From an uncultured Bacilli bacterium (lineage in GTDB: Bacteria; Bacillota_I; Bacilli_A; RF39; UBA660), in the NCBI GenBank assembly GCA_944372275.1, contig CALVYO010000087.1, forward strand, positions 1-5,473: 5,473 nucleotides of DNA, in the 5' to 3' direction. This document shows, piece by piece, positions 1 to 5,367 of the stretch. The stretch's first letter is position 1; the number at the start of each line of letters is the position of its first letter. Under the pieces are notes generated by a model. It saw only the letters and a list, made by a program, of their open reading frames with translations. It made no database searches and was not told the origin of the DNA. The position numbers and the translations under genes are program-made.

Positions 1-606
1 GTTATGTTTACAGTATCGATTACCGATTTAATACCAGAATCATATAGTATGTTAATAAATATATTCCCTAAATTTCCTGCTATTTTATATGTGTTAATAT
101 TTGTTGTAAGTGGTATTATTTTGTCGATGATTATTGATAAATATATCCCTACAGCTAATAATTTATACCGTGTTGGAGTATTTGCTATGTTAGCAATTAT
201 AGTTCATAATATTCCTGAAGGTATTGCTACTTTTATGGCAACTAATGTTAATGTTATGTTAGGAATATCTTTAACTATCGCTATAGCGCTTCACAATATT
301 CCTGAAGGCATCAGTATATCAATACCAATTTATTATGCTACTAATAGTAAATTTAAAGCTATTTTTTATACATTTATTTCTGCTATATCCGAACCATTTG
401 GAGCATTGATAACTTATTTATTTTTAAGTAATTATATTAATGATCGAATAATGGGATTTTTATTTGGCATCATAGCCGGAATAATGATTCATATATCGAT
501 GTATGAATTATTACCAACTTCAAAAAAATATAATAATCATAAACTAACTTATTTATTTTTTATTTTAGGTATAATACTTATGTTAATTAATCATTTTGCA
601 TTTTAA
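1..606 (+). CDS. ZIP-family divalent metal (zinc) transporter, ZupT-like, 5' end outside window
   Basis: This is an integral membrane transporter expected to import Zn2+ and possibly other divalent cations such as Fe2+ or Mn2+. The visible 201 codons are almost all hydrophobic segments. Numbering from the Met at base 4, two metal-site helices carry HNIPEG at residues 68-73 and 97-102, the hallmark of ZIP transmembrane helices 4 and 5. A later helix has S-E-P-F-G-A (129-134), and the protein closes with a helix ending in YELLPT, as in ZupT. The reading frame is open to the first base of the window (a Val codon precedes the Met). The opening V-M-F-T-V-S-I-T-D-L-I-P-E-S matches the middle of helix 2 in this family. 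The Met is therefore internal, and about 50-60 residues are missing upstream; ZupT proteins are near 260 residues. The TAA stop at 604-606 gives a normal C-terminus. The family is certain, the exact metal is not. Confidence 0.93.
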   Translation, partial: VMFTVSITDLIPESYSMLINIFPKFPAILYVLIFVVSGIILSMIIDKYIPTANNLYRVGVFAMLAIIVHNIPEGIATFMATNVNVMLGISLTIAIALHNIPEGISISIPIYYATNSKFKAIFYTFISAISEPFGALITYLFLSNYINDRIMGFLFGIIAGIMIHISMYELLPTSKKYNNHKLTYLFFILGIILMLINHFAF

Positions 607-623
607 ATTAAATGTGTTATAAT
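595..623 (+). promoter_or_regulatory. Promoter for the HExxH protein gene (extended -10)
   Basis: A perfect TATAAT at 618-623 is preceded by TGT (615-617), an extended -10. A TTTGCA at 595-600, matching TTGACA at four of six positions, lies 17 bases upstream. The -35 falls inside the last codons of the transporter gene. Transcription would begin near base 630, giving a leader of about 15 bases before the ATG at 645. Assigned by eye; no transcription data. Confidence 0.6.
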
Positions 624-644
624 ATCTAGCCAGTAGGGGATATT

Positions 645-1847
645 ATGAAGCAAATTAGTGAGATGAATATATTTGATATATTCTTTGAATTGTTTTTTAT
701 AAAATACTATCATAAAGGTGAATATGAAATATCAGATATTTACAAAAGAGCAAAAGAATTATATCAAACTGAAAATAATGATTTAATATCAGATGAAGAA
801 GTTGAAAAATGGATTCATAATAAATGTTGCTATGGAGTATTGGATGAATTACTTTACAATATGATTAGAAAATTAAATAAAAGTGAAATATATGAAGACC
901 AATTTATGTATTATAATTTTCCTATTATAATGGATATGATGAAAGAATTTCTTGAAGATTGTGAGATAGATAATAATTATAACATTAAAGATTTAACAAA
1001 TTTAACTAATGAAGAAATAGATAAATATATATGCGATATTTTAAAAGAAATTGATCCTTCTTTAGAATGGTTAAATATATATACAAAAGCTAAAAATGAA
1101 GGTAAAATAATAGATATAAGTAATTATTCAAAAGATGAATTAAAACAATTAAAAATTGATTTAAAATTGGACAAAATTCCAAGTGGTAATAATTGCATTG
1201 TTGTAGACAATGAAAATTATTATTTAATTCTTACACTTAATAATACATTATACGATATTATTAGTACAATTCATGAATTAATTCATTTTATTATTACAGA
1301 TAATGATATCAATTTACCGCCAATCTTATCAGAGTTTTTTTCAATTTTTTATGAACTATATGCTGTATCTTATTTACATAAAAAAGGGTTTGATATTAAT
1401 GAATTATTTACCATTTATCAAAAATTAAGAATTGCCGATTTATCGCTTATTTCCTCAACATTTATACCATTATATAATTATTTAGAAATTTTAGCTAAAA
1501 ACGGGAGTATATCTCTAAATGATGATATAAAATATTATGAAAAATTATTAAAAAAAAATAACCAACTTCTTAATAAATGTGAACAAATACAACCAAGTGA
1601 TTTAGCTTTTATGAAATGCGATAAATATATAAAATTTTTATTAGACAATGAATTTTATGATTTATATCCATATGTTGTTGGTAGTTATTTAACTTTTGAA
1701 GCTATGAAAAATTGTGATAAAAATTTATTAATTAAAATAAGAAATTTTATTAATCCAACAAGTATTATTGATCCATACGAAGTTTTTAGTGTATGTGGTT
1801 ACATCGAAGATGATTTAGTTAGAGTAGGGGAAGGGCGAATTATTTGA
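645..1847 (+). CDS. Putative zinc metallopeptidase, short and diverged M3/PepF-like (HExxH)
   Basis: This protein is probably a cytosolic metallopeptidase acting on peptides. There is no signal peptide or clear membrane span. The zinc-site motif H-E-L-I-H is at residues 210-214 (bases 1272-1286). About 20 residues on, S-E-F-F-S-I-F-Y-E (229-237) resembles the A-E-x-x-S-x-x-N-E helix that supplies the third ligand in oligoendopeptidase F, making E230 the likely ligand. Further support is Y-P-Y-V-V-G-S-Y (341-348), like the Tyr/Gly substrate-side motif of M3 peptidases, and a C-terminal D-P-Y-E-V-F-x-x-x-G (376-385), like the family's closing segment. It is odd in length (400 residues against about 560-600 for PepF) and in having Ile where M3 enzymes have Gly in HExGH. 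The N-terminal 200 residues are acidic and helical-looking, and I do not recognise them. The ATG at 645 follows AGGGGA (635-640). The stop is TGA; if TGA were read as Trp, only three codons would be added. Zincin is likely; M3 is a motif-level inference. Confidence 0.6.
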   Translation: MKQISEMNIFDIFFELFFIKYYHKGEYEISDIYKRAKELYQTENNDLISDEEVEKWIHNKCCYGVLDELLYNMIRKLNKSEIYEDQFMYYNFPIIMDMMKEFLEDCEIDNNYNIKDLTNLTNEEIDKYICDILKEIDPSLEWLNIYTKAKNEGKIIDISNYSKDELKQLKIDLKLDKIPSGNNCIVVDNENYYLILTLNNTLYDIISTIHELIHFIITDNDINLPPILSEFFSIFYELYAVSYLHKKGFDINELFTIYQKLRIADLSLISSTFIPLYNYLEILAKNGSISLNDDIKYYEKLLKKNNQLLNKCEQIQPSDLAFMKCDKYIKFLLDNEFYDLYPYVVGSYLTFEAMKNCDKNLLIKIRNFINPTSIIDPYEVFSVCGYIEDDLVRVGEGRII

Positions 1848-1866
1848 AAAAATTAAAACATTTAGG

Positions 1867-1896
1867 TTGCTGACATAGTCTGCCATATGGTATAAT
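1867..1896 (+). promoter_or_regulatory. Promoter for the HD-CYTH gene (extended -10)
   Basis: TATAAT at 1891-1896 is preceded by TGG (1888-1890), an extended -10. The -35 is either TTGCTG at 1867-1872 (18-base spacer) or CTGACA at 1870-1875 (15-base spacer); neither is ideal, which fits an extended -10 promoter. The spacer ends in an 8-base perfect palindrome, CCATATGG (1883-1890), abutting the -10. It could bind a regulator but is short enough to be chance. Confidence 0.65.
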
Positions 1897-1902
1897 TTAT
1901 TT

Positions 1903-1910
1903 AAGGAGGT
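1903..1910 (+). promoter_or_regulatory. Consensus ribosome binding site of the HD-CYTH gene
   Basis: AAGGAGGT is a full-length match to the 16S anti-Shine-Dalgarno and ends four bases before the ATG at 1915. It fixes that start and predicts efficient translation. Confidence 0.9.
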
Positions 1911-1914
1911 TATT

Positions 1915-4044
1915 ATGGCATTTGGATATGTTGAAAACGAAGATAAGTCATTAATTGTGGAAGATCCAATTTATGGAAAGATAATTGTACCATATCCTTT
2001 TTCTGAAATAGTATTAACAAAAGAAATGCAACGACTATCAGACATTTCACAAAATGGTTTTTCTCAATTGGAATTTAAAGGGTTAGAACAAAATGATAGA
2101 TTAAGTCATAGTATTGGTGCTTTTTATGTCATGTCTTTATTTTTAAAAAGATTAGAAGAAATATTGAAAAACTATGATATAGAACTTAGTAGAGATGATA
2201 AAGACATTGCCCTATGTTCTATGTTATTACATGATATAGGGCATGGACCATTTTCTCATTCATTAGAGTTGGTAACAAATTATTCACATGAAAAAAGAAC
2301 CACAGATATATTGCTTGGAGATACAGAAGTAAATCATGTAATAACAAAAATTTTTGGAAAACAAAAAGTAAAAAAAATTGCAGGTTTTATAGCAGAGATT
2401 AATGATAAAGATGAATTAGGAAAAGATAGTTTTACAAAACTACTTAATAATCTTGTTTCCTATCAGTTAGATGCTGATAGAATTGATTACCTACTTCGTG
2501 ATTCTCATTATGTTGGCATTTCTTCTGCAATAGATTTAAAACGAATTATTTCAAATATGAATGTTGTTGTTAATAACAATCAAGAATATGAACTTTTAAT
2601 TGATAGAAAAGGATTGGCAGGCATAGAAAATGTTTTGCTACAAAGATATCAAATGTATAGAGACGTTTATTTGAGCCCAATATCTGTTTTGGGAGATTTT
2701 ATATTTGAGAAGATTATAGAAAGATATAGGAATTCTACTATATTACATTCAATTCCTGTTTCAAATAGTTTTAAAGTATTATCTTCTAATCCTAAAGTTA
2801 GTAATTTAGATGATTTTCTTAAAATGAAAGATGTAGATTTTAAAAAATCATTTGATATTTTAGCTAAAACAAATTTTGATTTAATCATGGCATATTTATG
2901 TGATTTTAGTAATATTAGTGATTATATTTTAATAGATAACGATATTCCAATTGATAAAATAAAAAGTAGATTAAAAGAAATATTTGGAAATATCGAATTA
3001 GATAATACTATGTCAATTGTAAGTATTGGAACTAAAACAAAATTATATAAGAAAGAACAAAAATTAAATATTCAAAATGGTAATAGAATAATGGATTTAA
3101 CAGAATGTACAAATCTAATTAGACCACAAGAGGTTTTAGAAGATAGATATATATTCTTTAATCCTAAATTATTAAGGATAGAGCTTGGATTGAGTGTGGA
3201 AGAGTTTAAAAATTATGATAGTGAGGTAAGAAAGATGATAGAAGAATTAAATAAGAAACCAGAAGAATTTGAACTAAAGTATATTTTAGGGGATAATTTT
3301 GAAGAATCTAATATATTAGATCAAGATACTTTATTGAATCAAATTATATCTGTTTTTATGGCAAATGGCTTTAAAGTAATATCAACTACAGAAAAACAAA
3401 ATAATGATGAATATTATGATACAAAAAATTTAGATTTGTATAGAAATGGTGGGTCATTAAGAATACGGAAAATTGAACAAAAGGGTAAAGAAAAAATAAA
3501 GGCTACATGTAAAATGCCACTTGAAAAAGGGGAAGTATATTCATCTAGAATCGAAATAGAAGAAAATTTACCAGATGATAATTTTGAAACCTTTAGACAA
3601 AAAATGATTGCCTCAAATGCTGCAGTGAATTTTGAAGAAATTCTAAAATTTCCAATTTTAAATTCTCGTACAAAAAGAACGGATGTTGTGTTAGACAAAA
3701 ATGGAATTCAAGTATGTCTATCATTTGATAATAGTCAATATATTAACCATGCTTTGAATGAAACTTCAGTAACTGATAAAATGATTGAAATTGAAGCAAT
3801 AGGAGAACTTAATAATAGGATTATACTTAACGAAATACATGAATTTATAACATCATCTTTTAAAGGGCTATTATCAATTAACAAACAAAGTAAATATGAA
3901 AGAGGTATAAATCGCACATTGCAATTAAATAACTATATTTTAGCGCAGAAAAGCTTTGCGAGCGAAATAAATATAGATAATAATCATTCAAATCCTAATA
4001 TTGAAGTCTTAGTAAAAAAATTACAAAAAGAAAAAAGACCTTAA
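1915..4044 (+). CDS. HD-domain dNTP triphosphohydrolase-like protein fused to a CYTH (triphosphate tunnel) domain
   Basis: The protein has two enzyme domains in 709 residues. Residues 1 to about 450 are an HD phosphohydrolase of the COG1078 type (relatives: human SAMHD1 and Enterococcus faecalis EF1143, both dNTPases). H65 lies in R-L-S-H-S-I-G, H106-D107 in H-D-I-G-H-G-P-F-S-H (with H110 and H115), H125 follows, and D191 is in D-R-I-D-Y-L-L-R-D. All the expected metal and catalytic residues are present. From about 451 to 670 (bases 3265-3924) a CYTH domain follows: E-F-E-L-K (451-455, the ExExK signature), Y-Y-D-T (500-503), R516/R518, K533, E547/E549, R585, D605, E625/E627 and S-K-Y-E-R-G (659-664). 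A low-complexity tail of about 40 residues ends the protein. The HD part alone matches the usual family length, so this is a whole enzyme with an added domain. Predicted cytosolic. The HD substrate (dNTP or another nucleotide) and the CYTH substrate (tripolyphosphate, thiamine triphosphate or other) are not shown by sequence. There is not a single Trp. Confidence 0.9.
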   Translation: MAFGYVENEDKSLIVEDPIYGKIIVPYPFSEIVLTKEMQRLSDISQNGFSQLEFKGLEQNDRLSHSIGAFYVMSLFLKRLEEILKNYDIELSRDDKDIALCSMLLHDIGHGPFSHSLELVTNYSHEKRTTDILLGDTEVNHVITKIFGKQKVKKIAGFIAEINDKDELGKDSFTKLLNNLVSYQLDADRIDYLLRDSHYVGISSAIDLKRIISNMNVVVNNNQEYELLIDRKGLAGIENVLLQRYQMYRDVYLSPISVLGDFIFEKIIERYRNSTILHSIPVSNSFKVLSSNPKVSNLDDFLKMKDVDFKKSFDILAKTNFDLIMAYLCDFSNISDYILIDNDIPIDKIKSRLKEIFGNIELDNTMSIVSIGTKTKLYKKEQKLNIQNGNRIMDLTECTNLIRPQEVLEDRYIFFNPKLLRIELGLSVEEFKNYDSEVRKMIEELNKKPEEFELKYILGDNFEESNILDQDTLLNQIISVFMANGFKVISTTEKQNNDEYYDTKNLDLYRNGGSLRIRKIEQKGKEKIKATCKMPLEKGEVYSSRIEIEENLPDDNFETFRQKMIASNAAVNFEEILKFPILNSRTKRTDVVLDKNGIQVCLSFDNSQYINHALNETSVTDKMIEIEAIGELNNRIILNEIHEFITSSFKGLLSINKQSKYERGINRTLQLNNYILAQKSFASEINIDNNHSNPNIEVLVKKLQKEKRP

Positions 4045-4058
4045 AAACGTCTTTTTTT
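4031..4058. terminator. Bidirectional intrinsic terminator between convergent genes
   Basis: AAAAAAGAC (4031-4039) pairs with GTCTTTTTT (4049-4057), a 9-bp stem with a 9-base loop and a T-run through 4058. The A-run upstream supplies a T-run for the opposite strand, so the hairpin can end both the HD-CYTH transcript and the minus-strand small gene. The left arm lies inside the last codons of the HD-CYTH gene, whose TAA (4042-4044) is in the loop. Confidence 0.8.
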
Positions 4059-4071
4059 CTTGGGTTAAAAC

Positions 4072-4203
4072 TTATTCAAAATCATAATTTGAAGAAGTAT
4101 TAGCATTACAATTTGTATTTTCTTTGTTCATGTTAGAATTCATTTTATTTCCTTTACATGATTTATTAGAATTACAATTTTTAGCTTGTTTATTCTTTTT
4201 CAT
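4072..4203 (-). CDS. 43-residue Asn/Lys/Cys-rich small protein, unknown function
   Basis: Read on the minus strand, the ATG at 4203-4201 opens a 43-codon frame ending in TAA at 4074-4072. The product begins M-K-K-N-K-Q-A-K and ends in N-Y-D-F-E. It has 13 Asn, 8 Lys and 3 Cys (positions 10, 16, 32) and no hydrophobic stretch, so it should be soluble and mostly disordered. Support for a real gene: GGGTGAT (4213-4207 on the minus strand) matches the right half of the Shine-Dalgarno consensus at the proper distance, the terminator at 4031-4058 works on this strand, and the gene fills the gap exactly. A weak promoter (ATCACA at 4258-4253, TAATAT at 4234-4229, 18-base spacer) is possible. I do not recognise the family. 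Small Asn/Lys-rich proteins in spore-forming Firmicutes include spore-core proteins, but nothing here proves that link. A Cys-based metal-binding role is equally open. Confidence 0.6.
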   Translation of the reverse strand: MKKNKQAKNCNSNKSCKGNKMNSNMNKENTNCNANTSSNYDFE

Positions 4204-4206
4204 TTT

Positions 4207-4213
4207 ATCACCC
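4207..4213 (-). promoter_or_regulatory. Ribosome binding site of the minus-strand small gene
   Basis: Read on the minus strand this is GGGTGAT, followed by AAA and the ATG. It matches AGGTGAT of the extended Shine-Dalgarno consensus at six of seven positions. When the consensus is aligned, the GGAGG core would sit seven bases from the start codon. It is the main evidence that this short frame is translated. Confidence 0.6.
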
Positions 4214-4223
4214 ATTAATATTA

Positions 4224-4252
4224 TTGACATATTATTTAAAATTATTTATTAA
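4224..4252 (+). promoter_or_regulatory. Possible second, upstream promoter of the unknown gene
   Basis: A perfect TTGACA (4224-4229) is followed after 17 bases by TATTAA (4247-4252, four of six matches to TATAAT). It lies just upstream of the better promoter at 4258-4286 and would give a longer leader. In such AT-rich DNA a weak -10 is common by chance. Confidence 0.3.
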
Positions 4253-4257
4253 TGTGA

Positions 4258-4286
4258 TTGTTAAAATATGGAATATTTGTTATAAT
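4258..4286 (+). promoter_or_regulatory. Promoter of the unknown 324-residue protein gene (extended -10)
   Basis: TTGTTA (4258-4263) is followed after 17 bases by TATAAT (4281-4286), which is preceded by TGT (4278-4280). The layout and the TGT-TATAAT block are the same as at 615-623. Transcription would start near 4293, which rules out any translation start upstream of that point for this transcript. Confidence 0.65.
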
Positions 4287-4306
4287 AAAGTAAATAATAA
4301 ATATAA

Positions 4307-4315
4307 AAGTAGGTG
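4307..4315 (+). promoter_or_regulatory. Ribosome binding site that decides the GTG start at 4323
   Basis: AAGTAGGTG differs from AAGGAGGTG at one base and sits seven bases before the GTG at 4323. It is too close to the TTG at 4317 and far from any upstream start, so it selects GTG 4323. Confidence 0.7.
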
Positions 4316-4322
4316 TTTGAAA

Positions 4323-5297
4323 GTGAAATTTTCAAATGAATTAGATAAATTTGAACAAACTATATTAGATGATTGCTATAATATGCTACTTTCTTTGTTT
4401 GATAATAATAATAAAGAGAAAATTACAAATAAATTAAATAAACAAAGTAAAAAAATATATAATTCAATTAAAAAAATAATCAACAAAGAGAATAATTTAG
4501 ATAGTAATTATTTGTATTTATATGAATTGATTAAATACTTAAGTATACCAGATTTTGATTTTGTTGAATTATATAATAAAGGAGCAAAAAGATTAGTATA
4601 TAGTGGCTTAGTAATTGAAGAAAAAGATAAAGATAAATATAATTATTATGGTGAAGCTTTTAATGAAATAGGTTTAATATTAATTACGAATATTTGTTTG
4701 TTAAAAAAATATAATAATAATCAAATAAAATGTATAGATGATTTATTATTTAATTCGAATTGGTTATGTAATGCAAATCAATTTAGTACAATTATTAGAT
4801 TACTTGTATTTGCTATGAACAATGAATTTGATAAGCCATATAGTGATATTAATTATGTTATTGATTCAAAAATTAATTTAAGAACTAATAAAGGATATTT
4901 ATATCAATCAATACCAGTAAATGATTTTTTATATGGTTTAATATATGATGGACTACATACAGAAAAACAATTTGACAAATATAGTAGTAGTGGGACATAT
5001 AAACTATTATGTGAGAAAATAGACGATTTATATAATGATGTTATTAATAATGATAAATTAATCGATAATAACGTTGTTAAAGAATCAATAATTAATATAG
5101 CAGCAATGTTTAATAATAAAATGTATTATTTAGAACATTATAAAGTAATTGATAAAGAAACTAAAAAAAGAATGATTCACGATTTTAATATTATATTTAA
5201 ACAAAATATAAGAGAATATAAATTAGAATTTAATAATAACGATTTATTAAAAATAAATGAATTAGTTAATAAATCAAAACAAAGATTAGAAAATTAA
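4323..5297 (+). CDS. Unknown 324-residue Asn/Lys-rich protein
   Basis: I do not recognise this protein. The frame stays open upstream to a TTG at 4224, but that TTG lies in a -35-like element upstream of the predicted transcription start. The GTG at 4323, with its ribosome binding site at 4307-4315, is therefore taken as the start. The product opens V(M)-K-F-S-N-E-L-D-K and is rich in Asn, Lys, Ile and Tyr. It has no signal peptide and no convincing membrane span; the hydrophobic stretch E-I-G-L-I-L-I-T-N-I (residues 115-124) is short. The first 60 residues look like amphipathic helices. A segment G-E-A-F-N-E (110-115) recalls the G-x-A-x-N-E helix that provides a zinc ligand in some bacterial zincins. 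The place where HExxH would be expected reads V-E-L-Y-N (81-85), lacking both His. It might be a decayed relative of such peptidases, but this is weak. Its own promoter and a shared terminator with holA make it a single-gene unit. Stop TAA at 5295-5297. Confidence 0.75.
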   Translation: MKFSNELDKFEQTILDDCYNMLLSLFDNNNKEKITNKLNKQSKKIYNSIKKIINKENNLDSNYLYLYELIKYLSIPDFDFVELYNKGAKRLVYSGLVIEEKDKDKYNYYGEAFNEIGLILITNICLLKKYNNNQIKCIDDLLFNSNWLCNANQFSTIIRLLVFAMNNEFDKPYSDINYVIDSKINLRTNKGYLYQSIPVNDFLYGLIYDGLHTEKQFDKYSSSGTYKLLCEKIDDLYNDVINNDKLIDNNVVKESIINIAAMFNNKMYYLEHYKVIDKETKKRMIHDFNIIFKQNIREYKLEFNNNDLLKINELVNKSKQRLEN

Positions 5298-5340
5298 TTA
5301 GTTAACATAATATATATTATCGGAAGTTGAATAATTATTA

Positions 5341-5367
5341 AAAAAGACTTATATTTATAGTCTTTTT
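5341..5367. terminator. Bidirectional intrinsic terminator between the unknown gene and holA
   Basis: AAAAAGACT (5341-5349) pairs with AGTCTTTTT (5359-5367), a 9-bp stem with a 9-base loop. The arms give T-rich 3' ends on either strand. Two bases of the minus-strand holA stop codon (5366-5368) are in the right arm. Stem, loop size and the core AAAAGAC/GTCTTTT repeat the design of the terminator at 4031-4058. Confidence 0.8.

Noticed and set aside
4..6. ATG at base 4 as the true start of the ZIP transporter
   Set aside because: The frame is open to base 1, and the residues after the Met match the middle of the family's second helix. The Met is internal and the gene begins before the window.
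1845..1856. TGA read as Trp (Mycoplasma code), extending the HExxH protein by three codons to TAA
   Set aside because: TGG is used for Trp in this and other genes, no in-frame TGA interrupts the long genes, and the extension adds nothing recognisable. Code 11 is simpler, although one TGA is not proof.
2667..2888. 73-codon open frame on the minus strand inside the HD domain
   Set aside because: It lies wholly inside the HD-CYTH coding sequence, shows no family motif, and looks like a by-product of the AT-rich coding strand.
3414..3698. 94-codon open frame on the minus strand inside the CYTH domain
   Set aside because: The opposite plus frame carries the conserved CYTH motifs. The minus product is a featureless antisense translation.
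3735..3917. 60-codon hydrophobic open frame on the minus strand
   Set aside because: It lies within the conserved end of the CYTH domain. Its hydrophobicity comes from antisense reading of charged and Asn codons.
3944..3960. Hairpin CGCA...TGCG near the end of the HD-CYTH gene
   Set aside because: The stem is short (about 6 pairs including a wobble), lies inside coding sequence and has no T-run after it, so it is not a terminator.
1915..4044. HD-CYTH protein as part of an antiphage (dNTP-depleting) defence island
   Set aside because: Bacterial dNTPases can act in phage defence, but the neighbours are a transporter, a peptidase-like protein and holA, with no mobile or defence genes in view. 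The context does not support it.
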